Of a stretch of 64,000 bases of DNA, positions 43,577 to 55,335 are shown one piece after another (the stretch's first letter is position 1; the number at the start of each line of letters is the position of its first letter). This stretch comes from Cryptomeria japonica (Eukaryota > Streptophyta > Pinopsida > Cupressales > Cupressaceae), in contig NC_081409.1 of assembly GCF_030272615.1 (NCBI RefSeq), positions 876,067,594 to 876,131,593 on the forward strand. The letters run 5' to 3'. Made by a program: the position numbers and the translations under genes. The notes beneath the pieces are model-generated. The model ran no database searches, was not told where the DNA came from, and saw only the letters and a program-made list of their open reading frames with translations.

Positions 43577-43587
43577 TTAAGAGGGAG
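43577..43587 (+). promoter_or_regulatory. Polypurine tract of the non-autonomous element
   Basis: TTAAGAGGGAG directly precedes the TG of the 3' LTR at 43588, as in the 24720 element. Confidence 0.8.
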
Positions 43588-44547
43588 TGTTGATTGTAAC
43601 TAGGTAGAATGCGGATTCCAATTGCCTTAAGGCAACATTGGAATCCGCCAAGGGCTGGGACCTTCTCCTCTCACACGCTACTCTTAGGGCTGGGCCCTTC
43701 TCATCCCACACGCCACTCTTAGGGTTGGGTCCTATACATCACGACACTCCTTAACACCACGCTACATGCAAGATAACATGCTCACATGAATAGGGCCGAC
43801 CCTATCTAATAAAGCATTTCGGTTAAAGTGATGCAAATAAATTAAAGGTTATTAATTCATCATAGGCCGACATAAATGGATCTTGCATCACATATAAATA
43901 AAGACACATTCACCTCATTCAAACATACAATCAACATATCCTTCATGCGAATTACACATCTGCCTAAATGCAAAGTTTGAAGAAGGAATGATCAGAATTA
44001 TCTCTGCCATTGAAGGTGCTAACATTAAGGGCAAACACCATCATCAAGGAAGCCGAATTATCTCTGCCATTGAAGGTGCTAACATTAAGGGCAAACACCA
44101 TCATAAAGGAAGCCGAACTATTCCAGAATCAAGGCGCTAAAGTTGCAGCCCAGTCTCAAGCAAAAAGTGCAGACTTAAGATGCACTAAATGTGCAGATCT
44201 AGGGTATGAGCCTGACTGCTGGTTGGTGTGTTTAAGGGGCAGACCTGATTCTCATGAAAGTGCAGACCTGTTGCCCTAAGAGCAGACATTCCAGACATCT
44301 TCAAGTACTTGAGATAAGTGTTGCAACCATTATATGAATATAATCCATAATCAGATCTGAGGATCTTTTCTGGCTGGGTTTTTCCTCCTAAGAGGTTTTC
44401 CCAAGGTAATTGTGTTTTGTTCTTATTTGTTCATTTCTATGCTATGCCTAGATCTAGAAATCTCTAAATTTTAACAACAAACAAATTAATTAGAAACTAA
44501 ATTCTGATTTCTAAGTTTTACATTAATCTGAAAGTATAAAATCAACA
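43588..44547 (+). repeat. 3' LTR (960 bp) of the non-autonomous Copia-related element
   Basis: This copy is uninterrupted and shows the original structure: tip hairpin (43611-43648, arms GCGGATTCCAA/TTGGAATCCGC), TATA box (43893-43900), the 60-bp tandem duplication and the U5 end AAAATCAACA. It differs from the split 5' LTR only at scattered bases, so the element and the insertions into it are fairly young compared with other elements here. Confidence 0.9.
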
Positions 44548-46100
44548 GTAAAGACATATAAATGGAGATTGCAAATGAAGGAATGGAACAAGAGACAATA
44601 GGAAGAGCAATTGGGCAAGAAGCCGCAAGAGCTTCAGATTTACTAATAATAATTGGCCGGTTCAGATATATTTACAGATATTGGGTATGATGCATAAGGC
44701 ATTGACTATGATTTTACTGATTTGTTATATTGTCTTCCATGTAGAAATGAATGTATTGAACATATTATTGTTAATATTTATTTATATAATCCTATCCTGC
44801 CATTATGATATACATAATAGAGTATATATATGTAAGATTCTTTAATACTTAAAACAACAAACTAGCCCATTATGGAGGAGAGAAGGTATATATGAGGGAT
44901 GCAAGTAGCTAGGGATCCATTCAAGTAGAGACACCCCAAGTGGGGCTGGGAGTCTGAATGGCGGGTGTCATTCCGTGCTCCTGGGCTTGATAGAATGGCT
45001 TGAGGCACCTTGTATGATCTCCCAAGGGCTCCATAATGTGGATGGGTCGTTAGGGAAAGTATTATTGAATCCCTTGTGCTCTCTATCATAAGAGGATGGA
45101 TAATAAAACATGGATAGGTAGTGCAGATACAAGCATTCCACTATATAGACCATTCCATGCTGGATGTCCAATGTGCCTACCACTCGGAGCCAAGAGGGTG
45201 AGTGTCCGCTCTTGGGCTTAGTGTCAAGATTGCTTCAGGCCGATCCTATCATGCTCCTTCATTCCAAACTCTATCGTGATTAGACCTCTCTAATGAATTA
45301 TGATAGTTATATGTGTTTGTACTTATATGTGTAATTACTAACCCTAATGGAAATAATTAAAATTTATGAATTATATATTTTATATTGTTTAATATGGTTG
45401 CAGGACTTAAATCAGGGTTTATCACATTAAAAGGGCATTTCTAAATTTCTTCCATCTCTTAGTTGAATGGAATTTGTGATTCTAGGGAAAATTATCCTAA
45501 ATTTATTCCATCTCTTATTTGAATGGAATCTGTGATTCTAGGGCAAATTCTAGGGTAATCCCAAAAGGGGGACATTACAGATGTCAATAAATCAGATTTC
45601 TGTTATGATTTGATAACTTTTTCTGTTGTTCATACTCAGAAATCTGCCTTTGGAATGGACTGAGATATCCTACTTTCTGCATTTAGTTGATCTGATTAAT
45701 GCAATTCTCTTTGATTGACTTCCTTTTCAACTCCTCCTTATCTTCTCTATATACCTCTTTCAAGGGAGGCAACTCTTCACAAGGGTCGGCCTTCTATTAA
45801 AATAAATTTGATTTAATTTAATTTCCCTTAAGGACAAAAACTTCAAAGGGTTCGGCCATGGTTTGATTATGATTTAAATTTTTGCACTTGTAATGTTTTT
45901 AAATATAATGTTATTATTCCAATCTGGGTCAGCGTCTCCCAAGGGAACATAATTATTTTATTTTCATTGCCTAGGTTTTATTTATAGAGCTGTCATTTGT
46001 ATTAACCCTAGGCAGGGCATGACAAAGAGGGCGGAGCTTATCCATAAAGTAAAATTTGTGAATTCAGATGATCCCTCCTGCCAGGAGAATATGAAAATGA
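44548..46100. other. Remnant with an LTR-like 3' end, otherwise unassigned
   Basis: The stretch ending GGGGGACATTACA at 45586 has the 3' tip of the TGTAATGTCC family, but its partner 5' tip was not found. Two similar blocks (around 44935-45000 and 45185-45245) share phrases such as gtgctcctgggctt and gcttgagg. A block of about 57 bp is duplicated in tandem at about 45441 and 45498 (ttccatctctta...gattctaggg). No ORF has a family signature. Confidence 0.35.
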
Positions 46101-46110
46101 AATCATTTGT

Positions 46111-46870
46111 TGTGGCTTCTCGATGTTCGACGGCACATTCATATAACAGGATGTCTGAGGAGGTGGTTCAGTAAGGTGTTGGGAATAGGGAAATACCTGA
46201 ACTCCTGTGATATCTTTTGTGTTTCAATGTTTTCCTTTTCAGATGCTTTGTTTGTTAATGTTTTTCGCTTCTACTTTACACCTGCTGCACTCCTGTGCGG
46301 GTTGCCAACAGCCATTTTGGGATGGTCTGTAGGTATGTTGCTCTTATTCATTCAGTAGGCTGTGGCCATTGATGTGGCTGCTCGAGGTTGGGTAGCAAAA
46401 ACATTTAACAGGATGTCCAAGGAGGTGGCTGAATAAGGTGTTGGGCATTGGAAAGCCTCTGAATTACCATCAACTCCCATGATGTGCCTTTTTTGTTAGT
46501 GCTTTTGGCTTCTGCTTTAAGCCTGCTGCATCACTGCATGAGCTGTCAACACAGCCATTTTGGTATAGTTTGTAGTTATGTTTCTCTTGTTCACTCGTTG
46601 GCTGTGGACATTGTTGTGGCTGCAAGAGGTTGGGCAGCAAAATCATATAATAGGATGTCCAAGGAGGTAGTGAAGTAAGGTGTTGGGCATTAGGAAACCC
46701 CTGAACACCCATTATATTGTTTGTGATTTCCAGCTTTCTTTCTGTATGCTTTGCTGGTTAGCATTTTTCGCTTCTGCTTTAGGCCTGCTCCACCCTGTAG
46801 AGCTGTCAATGCAGGCCATTTTGGTATGGTTTATAATTATGTTCCTCTTGTTCATTCACTGGGCTGGGGC
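46111..46870. repeat. Three imperfect tandem repeats of about 250 bp
   Basis: Units begin near 46111, 46373 and 46614, each with TTGTGGCT or TGTGGCTG, then ATAGGATGTCCAAGGAGGT-like sequence, AAGGTGTTGGGCATT, and later GCTTCTGCTTTA and GCCATTTTGG. The reading frames differ between units, so I treat it as a noncoding repeat. It lies in the large intron of the TTI2-like gene. Confidence 0.7.
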
Positions 46871-46879
46871 CCATTAATA

Positions 46880-48033
46880 GACTCCCAAAAATCGAACCAA
46901 ACAGAATATAAGGAATGATTCAAATTAGCACTGACAACAAAGAATTGAATATTCAATCTTCAAAAAGTAAAGGGATTCCGAAATGTAGGCAAAACAAAGA
47001 AGTTGATTCCATCTGCAATATCTGCCAACAGATGTAAAATAGGAACAAAATAATACTGCAAATAGAGAGATATCAGTGACTGTCTTGAAGAATGAGAACT
47101 CCAAACCCTTCTTCTTTTTGGTTCTCAATAAACAATGGCCAGAATCAGACAAACTAAAAGAAAAAGTGGGCACCACATCATGATCAAAATGATCTAGCAG
47201 AATCTGTACTCTTGTTGCATGTTGTTACCTTTGTGCATCTGAGATTCAAATGCCTTAGACATCTTCTATCTAAGCCTGAGGTATAATAATCTCTAATTTG
47301 AAGAATATGTTGCATTTGTTTATTAATTAGCATTTTGAGGTTTATAAGCTACTTGACACGAAGTCAGCTGGCATTCAACCAATCCTTAAAGTAATCTGTA
47401 GAACTGCAACAATATTTATCAGATATCTTAATCTAACATTAAAAAATATTAAAATATCCAGATTCATGCTTAGTACAAAGAATTACGTAATCACAGCATG
47501 TTTTTTCTGAGTTATATGGGAAAAGGAGCAAGAAGGAAAAGAGACCTGTACTAACAATGCTATTCCATGTAATAACTATTACATCCAACTTTAACCAAAA
47601 ACAAGGAGTTTGGAGGGATTAAAGGGTTTGCAGTTCCAGTTGAATTTGTTCTCAATAATGTTTCCAGTGTGACAACACCGCTGATGTCACATAGAATAAG
47701 TTTTGTAGCATCTTTTTCAATAAGATCACTGAGATGAGTCATATCTGAATTTAAGTGTTCCTTTGTTGTTAAGGAGACTAAGTACTTCAGAATATCAAGA
47801 AAGGTACTTCACATGGGCAGTATTCAAATAAAACTGTTGAAAACAAATGCTCATCGTATTTTTATCTTGAACATGAGATATCCAAATTTTCTGATTAAAT
47901 TATATATTTATTTATTATTAAAATAGATTTGAGATCACAAAAGGCTCTAGTATAGGTATGAGTATTTATTCATTACAATGTGCAGAAATAAAGTTTAAAG
48001 CATAATTACTTATAAGTGACAGAAAAGCTTTAC
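46880..48033. other. Intron sequence next to the 544-bp exon, no gene recognised
   Basis: The region is AT-rich with small ORFs. A minus-strand ORF at 47560-47742 is clean over about 60 codons but has no recognised motif, and it is not needed to join the exons at 48034 and 21677. Confidence 0.35.
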
Positions 48034-48577
48034 CTGTTTCAAGCACCAACGCATCTGGTGTGATGCTATGATTGCAGAAGATTTTGATGCACTGGGAATA
48101 AATTCATCCAATCCATCATCTTTGTAGTTACTGCAAGTACTTTTAATTGCATCTTTCAACAAGGGCAATGTTATGGGCATTAATTCTAGGATTAATCTCT
48201 TATCATAACTTATTTTTGTCAAATCCAAACCCTTATCATGATATGAGATTTGGTAACTGGAAGAAACTTTAATTAGATTTTGCTCCTGATCAGAATAAAC
48301 AGTTTTTGATAAATCCGTGATTGCCTTTGCTGCAAAATCAGACAAATCATTTGGTACCCATGACATCATTACCCCAGCATCATCATCAGCAGATGCAAGT
48401 GCCACACAGCATAAGAAGAAGTTTGTAATGTCTTGTAATTCTACACAGTCGTTCACCAACCACTTCCCATCATTTGCCGGCAAGAGAAGATTGAGAGCAG
48501 ACTTTATTTCTGCAGTTTTTTCGTCAACAATATTATGTTGAGCTGTTGCCAACATCTCCAATAATTGACTGGATAAC
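48034..48577 (-). CDS. TTI2/At2g39910-like ARM-repeat protein, large internal exon
   Basis: The minus-strand block is bounded by an acceptor (cgcatcag before 48577) and a donor (CAG followed by GTAAAG from 48033), and is open throughout (about 181 codons). The protein is helical and acidic, runs from LSSQLLEMLATAQHN through WVPNDLSDFAAKAITDL and LILELMPITLPLLKDAI, and ends SSAIIASHQMRWCLKQ. The final phrase, followed by VKHPYLG from the next exon, fits the (A/S)xQxRW...QVxxPxLG pattern I associate with plant TTI2-like ARM proteins. This is a lower-copy gene in a sea of repeats, and its frame has stayed open, which argues for function. Exons 5' of it (48578-50694) are not fully resolved. Confidence 0.65.
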
Positions 48578-50019
48578 CTGATGCGTGAGAAATTGTGAGT
48601 TAGGAGCCAGAGAAGAAGAGGAACAGCTTATGAAAAATTATTTTACCAACCAGAATTCTCACTCTAAAATGACAATGACATAGGACTTCAAAATTCAACC
48701 TATTGCATGACAGAATCTGTCATAAATTACGTTCTCATCATTTGCTGTGCAATGGAGTAAAAACTGATGTTTTAAGAAACAGTTGCTCTTAGTTTCGGGC
48801 CATAACTAATTTTTAGACATTATTTATAAAGTACCTTATTTATGGTAGAAATCAATATTTATATTCTGATAATTCCATAGCTCTTGAACTAATCATATCA
48901 ATAGGCATGTTTGTATCTCCAGGTTTTTTGGGGAATAAGGGTGACTCCAAAAATGCTGTTCATCCATCATTCACAGGGCAATCTGGAATTGGCAGCTACA
49001 AACCAAATGTTAAAAATGTGCATCTTTGTACCACTGATAAAGAATTGGTAGCTCTGGTGTCATTTAAGATTTCTGCAAAGTTCAAACAATAGATGTCTAT
49101 CGGAATAAACCCGAATTTTCTGTAGAAGTAAAAGTTAATCTCCTAACTTTTTCCCTCCCAATTGCTCCCTCATCTAGGAAGACTTCTTATATATGCAGTT
49201 GCAACTAATTAGCAATTCAAACAAAAATTGGGAAAAAAGTCAAGAAATTAAAACGTCTAAATAATACTGCTCTACATGCCCTGATCTGGATACAGTAATA
49301 TTGGTAAATAGATCCCAACGCATGGATCCATTGATTCTCCTGGAGACCTCTTCCTCACCCACACTTCCCTGAAACTTATATTGCAGGGTAATACATAGAG
49401 AAGTGACAAAGTATAAAATATGCTCAGACAAGAGGGTGAAAGAGGAAAAAAATAGCTCAGAAAACATGTGTTCTTACCTAACTTCTATTATTATCCAATT
49501 AGGATAGGCAGCAGTGATACTTGTGAGAATCAACCTTTTGGATCGCTCTCATGCTGCATAGATCCTTCTTCTAATAAAGAACTAATGCGGTTTATAGCTG
49601 TTGATAAAAAATGTGGCTTCTACAAATTTTAAGAATAATTAATACTAAATGGAATCTATAATCTCTGGTGATAACGTCTCTCCACGAGCAAACTCTTCCA
49701 TGTGGCTTTTGATGCATAAGGACCATAATAAATTGTTGACTAATAATTCTAATCTGCTGAAGAGAGGCTCTATGTACCCTCCATCTAGATCTTTGAGTTA
49801 AATGAACTGGGCAACTCATGCAATTACGTTTTTAACATTTCCATCAATAAGGACCATAATACATTGTTGACAGATTATAACCTGCAGAAGAGAGGCTCTA
49901 TGTACCCTCCATCTAGATTTTAAGTTAAGCAAGCAGGCAACTCGTATAATTAGCTTTTAAACATTGCCATTTTCCAAAACCTGTGAAGAATAAACTCTCT
50001 CCTGAATTGTTTTTTAATC
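48578..50019. other. Intron region between the first coding exon and the 544-bp exon
   Basis: One or more short exons may be present. On the minus strand, a plausible acceptor (tataagtttcag) near 49370 precedes an ORF (about 49370-49240) containing EEEVSRRINGS in one frame and VWVRKRSPGESMDP in another. Neither frame could be confirmed. A block of about 115 bp is duplicated at 49723-49840 and 49849-49960, both copies containing AGAGAGGCTCTATGTACCC. Confidence 0.35.
49723..49960. repeat. Imperfect tandem duplication of about 115-125 bp
   Basis: Both halves contain ATAAGGACCATAATA, then TTGTTGAC, then GAGAGGCTCTATGTACCC and TCCATCTAGAT, then a gcaactc phrase. The copies differ by about one base in six, so the duplication is old. 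No coding function is assigned. Confidence 0.7.
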
Positions 50020-50335
50020 CTATCATTTTTCTCTCTATGAAGAATATGATTGTCTTTGGATCCTAGCAGGGTTGACCTCTTTCTTCAACCCTCTTCAGGA
50101 TTGATGAGCATGAGAATTTTTTTGCCAACATATTCAAGCGGATGATGGTTGCCTACTTCACCATGTTTTGGGAACCATATTGCTTTTTGCCAATGATGAT
50201 ATCCTCCTCTCTTACTCCCCTGACAGCTTACAGAGACAGCTCGATGCCCTTTCTAAGTTTTATGACTTTTGCCAACATGTGGTGAACCTTAATTTTAACC
50301 TCGTGACCAAGCTGAGAAATAAACTCGAACTTGCC
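50020..50335 (+). pseudogene. LINE reverse-transcriptase fragment
   Basis: The plus strand encodes ILLFANDDILLSYSPDSLQR, a damaged form of the LINE reverse-transcriptase active-site region (usually LLFADDIVLLS), followed by QLDALSKFYDFCQHVVNLN. Upstream, in another frame, ENFFANIFKRM fits the preceding residues. An extra residue in the FADD motif and the frame change show that it is dead. It lies antisense within the first intron of the TTI2-like gene. Confidence 0.7.
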
Positions 50336-50694
50336 AATCCACCTAACACCCCACATCCCATATATACCTTTATTTTATTAAAAATTCGGCACAACAAACT
50401 AGTGGGTTGCAATGATAACCCCAGTAATCAAAAACGCTCCTATTAAAAAAAATGAAGCGTGTGGAAGAACAAAAAACAATTCAGCAGAAATTTAAAAAAT
50501 GAAATCCAGATAGAAAGAGTAACAAAAATTAATTTCTAATATGAACAGTAAAAACAAACAAATTACACCCATTCTTCACTAGTCAAAAGACTAAAATTAG
50601 AATTAGCTGGAATATGAACATCCAAGAAGTAGGCATGCATGTAATCAAATATTATAGTAATTTGCAGAGCCCCTTGATTAAAGAGTTTACTGAC

Positions 50695-50786
50695 CGTATA
50701 AGATTTTGTCGTAGTTTTGTACGGGCATCTATTCCTTTCTCTTCTTCGATTTCCAACTGCTCGGCTGAATAGATTATTTTCTCCAT
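50695..50786 (-). CDS. Probable first coding exon of the TTI2-like gene
   Basis: ATG at 50786 opens a frame reading MEKIIYSAEQLEIEEEKGID followed by ARTKLRQNLIR. It ends at a donor-like GTCAGT (from 50694) after 92 bp, leaving two bases of a split codon. A GC-richer upstream stretch with a GTAAGT donor at 51021 looks like a 5'UTR exon. The peptide is charged and helical, as expected for an ARM-repeat N-terminus, but I do not recognise it. Linking it to the exon at 48034 rests on strand, distance and lack of a competing gene. Confidence 0.4.
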
Positions 50787-51130
50787 TATTCACCACCCCT
50801 CTGTGTAGTTCGGATGTTGAATTGTCCGTCGCCGGAAAACACTCAGGGCAATATTTACCAAATCCAACAGTCGATTCGTCAAAACTGATGCCCTAATTTG
50901 TCCATGTCGCCACAGAAAGAGTTTGGTTGTTCCACCGCCCTTCAATGCATCATAAAATTATTTTCTCTACGATCTTGAACTTCGGCAAAATTACAATTAG
51001 AAAGAAGAATATAAAACTTACGTATTCGTAGCCGTTGGTTTTACAGCGAAGAAAGCAAAGAAATTTTGAAATTTGCTTCTACCAAATCGAATTTTCCCAG
51101 TGCAGCGCTGTGTATTTTACCGCGACAATA
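50787..51130 (-). promoter_or_regulatory. Probable 5'UTR and promoter-proximal region of the TTI2-like gene
   Basis: The minus strand from about 51120 is less AT-rich than its surroundings. It holds a consensus 5' splice site (GTAAGT, 51021-51016) and, just before the ATG exon, an acceptor-like cacag. This suggests a 5'UTR intron. No convincing TATA box is seen. Confidence 0.35.
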
Positions 51131-51900
51131 AGTCGGTGAGGCTTAACCGGATATTGTAATTTTTTTTAAATATAATAATTAAGGCTTGCATCAAAAAGAG
51201 GTGTAGTGGTAATATATTGGAGGGCATCAAGAAAGAGTGATCATAATTTATAGAATGATATAGTAAACATTAAATCTTCTCTAGAATCTTTCATTGTACG
51301 TAACTTTTTTATAAAATAAAGAAATAATTAATTAATGAAATATATTATATTGTAAATTTAAGTAAAAAAAAAATGGTGCATGAGGAACTTAGGTGAGAAG
51401 AGCAGAGGAGAGAGGATTTCATGCGAGCGGGCTAGAGAAGTGAAGTGTAGAGGAGCAATTCCCGTGGATTGAGAGCTTAGTAATATGAGGGACAACCAGG
51501 AGACTATTGGAGTAGGCGAGAGACATGGAATCAAAAGTAGGGTGTTGAGAGATGGGGTGAAGAAATGGATTTTGTGGTCCCAATAGAGAACCTTTAGGCA
51601 AGGATTAACAATGGTTGGCTGCCCTATGGGGATGGTCAGAATGAAAACCAGGGGGTGGAAGCGGCTCACATTCAGCAATGAGTATTTGAAAACGGAAGGT
51701 GGGTAGATAAATGCAAACCACTTGTGTAGCCATCAAGGAACTCTCAATTTCCATGGCAATCAAAAAGGATGGTGGAGGTAAGATCAAGGGGTAGATCCAG
51801 GCAGTATCAACCTCGCTTTCATAGAGGTAGAAGGAGGAACCCTGTGCATGGAAACCTAGGGAATAGGCAACCAACATCCCATAAATTTAGAAGACAAAGG
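51131..51900. other. Possible LINE 5' noncoding region
   Basis: The region is purine-rich on the plus strand, with only short ORFs. It immediately precedes the LINE ORF1 remnant and may be that element's 5' untranslated region. The sequence between 51131 and 51360 is AT-rich and unassigned. Confidence 0.3.
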
Positions 51901-53255
51901 TATGGGTAGTTTTGGCAAAATAATCAGATCAATGCGGATTTATCTGAGAATTGGAGGGGAAAAAACCCTAACGGGTGGATTGGACAAACAAGCAATTCTT
52001 GGGACTTAAGGATTCAAAATCTCAGCCAAAGAATGCTCCACCAATCTTGGAAAATATTTTTGGTAAGTCATCTCAACTACCAATCTCATGCTTGCCTATC
52101 CATTTAAACATAGGTTGCATTAAGGATGCAATAGTTAGCTACAAGGAGGTTGGCTTGCTAAATGGGGAGAGGGGCAAAATGATGTAATGAAATTGTATGA
52201 GTGGTGCATATTCCAATGGAGAAAACAAACACAAATGTAGATTTTGCCAAATAATTACTATATGGTAGTCCTGCCTTTAGAGGTGGATAGGAAAAATGTT
52301 TCAGAGCAGGGGTCATATTTCCTAGGAGGACAACAATTACAAATGGAGGAAAGGACACCAAATTTTGATCTGTGGAAGGAAGCAGACAACTCAAATGGGT
52401 CAGGATCTACAATTTGCCAGTAGAATACCGGGATCGTGACACTTTGATAGATAATGGTAAAAACATGGGAGATCTCATTAAATTGGAAGGAATTGTGTTA
52501 GATGATCTCAATGGCCAATACGCTAGAGTGTTTTTTAGGGTCCACATAGATTATTCAATCCCTCGGGAGATTGAAATACACATAGAATGGGGTGTATGGA
52601 AACAGAAAGTGGAGATTGAAGAATGCATGGATAGATGTCCAAACTATAGCCAAGTGAAGTACAAGGATTGCCAAGGCATGAGTAAGGAGGCGATAGAGGA
52701 TCCAGGAGCCAAGGATCAACCAATTATCCCAAGTAACAGGGTAAGCAGACAATATTATCAGGAACCTTCCAGCAAGGTTATAACAAAAGCAGAAGGACAA
52801 GATTAAATTGGTAGAAGAATTCCACAGGTCCCTACAATAGTTAAGACTAGTCAAATTGCTACAATGGCAAAGCATAATAGGACAGAGAAAAATGTATCAG
52901 AAGTGTCAGTTGTGGAATATCAGCCAATTCCCCCATACTCAACAAATGCAACAGGAGCTTATTGGGTCTAAGACTCTAGGTTTAGATCAAATTAGGACCT
53001 TTAATGATGAACTTCAATTTGACATGTGGTCGGGATTGATATCAGGAGACATTGGTAACTTGATCATGAGGCCAAGCAGGCATAACTCTAATTTGAACAC
53101 ACACAAGGATAAGGTCTTTGATCCTCAGTATGTCTCCCCTCCCCAAGCTCCAGAGATGAATTATATAGGAGATTATGAGGATGAAGAAATCCTGGAAGGA
53201 AAATATCTTCAATTAGATCTTGAGGCAGTGAATGACTTTCTTGGAATAACCCCTC
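51901..53255 (+). pseudogene. LINE ORF1 (DUF4283-type) remnant
   Basis: The plus strand encodes pieces of a plant LINE nucleic-acid binding protein. The clearest piece is 52372-52806, with WVRIYNLPVEYRDRDTL, then GKNMGDLIKLEGIVLDDLNG and YARVFFRVHIDYSIPREIEI, matching the conserved W(V/I)R(L/I)xxLPxEYW...ARVxVE pattern. Earlier pieces (51975-52187, then a frame change) fit the region around WCxFQW and VDFA. A terminal piece ends at 53260. Several frame changes and stops make it inactive. ORF2 is absent: the sequence joins the minus-strand Gypsy element near 53256, so the 3' end is lost. Confidence 0.65.
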
Positions 53256-55314
53256 CCTAGTAAGAGTGCCTCTTCTAGTTAGTCTGCTATGATCTGCCCC
53301 TTGATGGCCTTTCTATCAACATACTCTATGTTGAATTCACTCAATATCATGACCCACTATCATGTCCCCTCTTTAGCTCTGTCTAGCAGAGACATGTGAG
53401 TCAGCTTATTATGGGGTCTTGTAGGCTAACAACGATGGATAGAGACTCAATGTGGTTATACAGTGTCTAGGACTTGGTGTTCTGGCAGTAGTTGATCAGT
53501 TTGGAGCAGTTTCTTATTTTTAGGAGATAGTTCCTACATTTATGGAGGATATCCCTACTATTTAGGAGGTTATGACCATACCCAGGGTTGGGTCTCCTTG
53601 AGATTATTCTTTGGGTTCAGTTTCAGAGGATTTGGGTTTGTTTCCTAGTTTCTAGGAGCATCCCTAGATTTCAGGGATGAGACTGCCAGTGGATCCTTGA
53701 TTTCCGACTTCAGTCACAAACAGGTGGCAGGTTGACTTTCTGGTTTGTGGTGTCATTTGAGCATTTTGCAGCTATTTGGGTTATATTTTTAATATTTCCT
53801 AAGTTAGCGTTTATTATTTAAATAAGGCTATTTTTATAGCCATTTTGGAGTAATAAGGGGTTTTTGGCCTCATCTAGATGTGTATCCCTTGGTGTAATAG
53901 CTCGTTGGAAAGGTCTTGGACTTTTCTAAATATTTCTCTTTTGACTCAGATCCTTTCGGTGAACGGATTTCTTTATATTTGAAAAAAGGTCATTTTTCTA
54001 TACACCTGGCAACTTAAAAAGAGAAATATAACATTTTAACCCTAAACGCCCCATTGAGTCACTTTTAGGGTTCGAGCTAAGTGGGAAGGTCTTATAAGGA
54101 AGTTGTGACCTAACTCTTGGATATCTTTTACACATTCAAAACTTGCTTCTTGCGAATTTGCTCTGGTAGAGCGATTCTTCATCTGGGACGCAAACCCTAG
54201 GTTGGATACTGGCTGGGACATAGCCCCCAGCAGTAGTTTGTCAGTAGATACTTTAGGGTGTTGGGCATTGGTTGACAGAGATTGGGTGTGCTATTGATTG
54301 CAGAGGATTCAGATTGCATTCAAAGGGTTTCATCAAGGCAACTAACCTTATTCAGCTAGCACGTGACTACAGCTGCAACCCATTGGGAGTTATGGTGGCA
54401 TCATTCTTCCTTGTTGTCCACGTTTGGTTTGTTGCTAGTGTGAAGAGCTGGAAATCTGCATATTGTATATTGCTTATTCATTGCTGGTCAATTCATTTTG
54501 TAGCAGCTCCAAATTGGTAAATGATAATTGTTGGAATACAAGGAAATCATATTATTGTCCTGGTACGAGTTGTAGTATTTTAGATTGTAAGTGTTCTAAT
54601 TTATGAACATTGTTTCCATTCTTATTTCGCACTCTTATTGTTTACTGTTTCTTTATATATATATATATATCTTCAAAACTCCAAAACAAAAAGAAACAAA
54701 CCCCCTTTCTGTACTTCTGTCTATTCTATAAGATCACCAGAAAATTACAAAAAACCTAGTTTATTAAATAAAAATTATAGTAGATCAGAAAACGGATCCA
54801 TTAGGGATCTTTCACCCACCTGGCAAGCCTTCCCGTTAATGCTACTCTATTCAACAGGTACTTGAGTGGATCAAAATGTGCAATGAGGTGGACTTTGTGA
54901 CTCAACATATAGTGTCTTGGCTTCTGAGATGCAAAGATCACTGCGAGACATGCTCGTTCTATTGGCGTGTAGTCGAGTTCATATCCTATGAGTGTTCTAC
55001 TAATGTAGTAGATAGCTCTCTCTTTTCCTTGCTCATCATACTGTGCTAGGAGAGCACCTAAAGAGGAATTTGTTGTTGTACAAGAGTAATGGTTTCCCAT
55101 GTACTAGTGGAATCAAGATTGGTGTGGACAAAAGATATTCTTTCAAAGTTTGAAATCCCTCTTGGCATTGTTCTATCCATTTGAATGTGACACCTTTCTT
55201 CAAAAGATGTTGAAATGGTTGGCACTTGTTTGCCAATTGTGCAATGAAGCGTCTTATGGATTGTAGTCTCCCTTGCACACTTCTTAATTGCTTGAGTGTG
55301 GTGGGTGATGACAT
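53256..55314 (-). pseudogene. Gypsy reverse-transcriptase connection and RNase H, split by a solo LTR
   Basis: The segment 55314-55036 carries the connection after reverse transcriptase (LKQLRSVQGRLQSIRRFIAQ, ...FKWIEQCQEGFQTLKEYLL). The segment 55100-54815 carries the RNase H-like domain (LGALLAQYDEQGKERAIYYI, ...YTPIERACLAVIFASQK, ...HFDPLKYLL, ending GRLARWV). After the solo LTR it continues at 53357 with MILSEFNIEYVDRKAIKGQI, the expected next phrase in Gypsy proteins. This shows that the two halves were one reading frame before the insertion. Confidence 0.85.
53358..54814 (+). mobile_element. Solo LTR-like insertion, TGTAATGTCC family (1,457 bp)
   Basis: The ends are TATCATGTCCCC (first dinucleotide TG changed to TA) and AGGGATCTTTCA, with the target duplication cccac at 53353-53357 and 54815-54819. 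Removing it restores a continuous Gypsy RNase H reading frame, a strong independent proof of the boundaries. It contains a TATA box (CTTATAAGG near 54090), short hairpins such as TCCTAG...CTAGGA, and a TA microsatellite near 54653-54670. Confidence 0.85.
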
Positions 55315-55335
55315 GTCTAGTATAGCTTTTACCTT

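Larger units (their letters stand above)
30794..44547 (+). mobile_element. Non-autonomous Copia-related element with nested insertions
   Basis: The LTRs are about 960 bp. The 5' LTR is split (30794-31533 and 38793-39011), and the 3' LTR is 43588-44547. The initiator-tRNA primer site TGGTATCAGAGC follows at 39012. Of gag only the first few residues remain (ATGGGGCTGGAAGTTGAAGA near 39105), and the rest of the roughly 2.4-kb interior has no retroviral domain. From about 41461 the interior resembles the 3' noncoding region of the 24720 element. The left flank ctttc and right flank gtaaa do not match, so a simple insertion with a target duplication is not supported. Confidence 0.8.

Noticed and set aside
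47560-47742. Possible additional exon of the TTI2-like gene
   Set aside because: The flanking exons join in phase without it and it has no recognised motif. It was kept only as a chance ORF in the intron.
48907-49092. Plus-strand 61-codon ORF next to the exons
   Set aside because: It runs opposite to the gene, has no recognised domain and is short enough to be chance.
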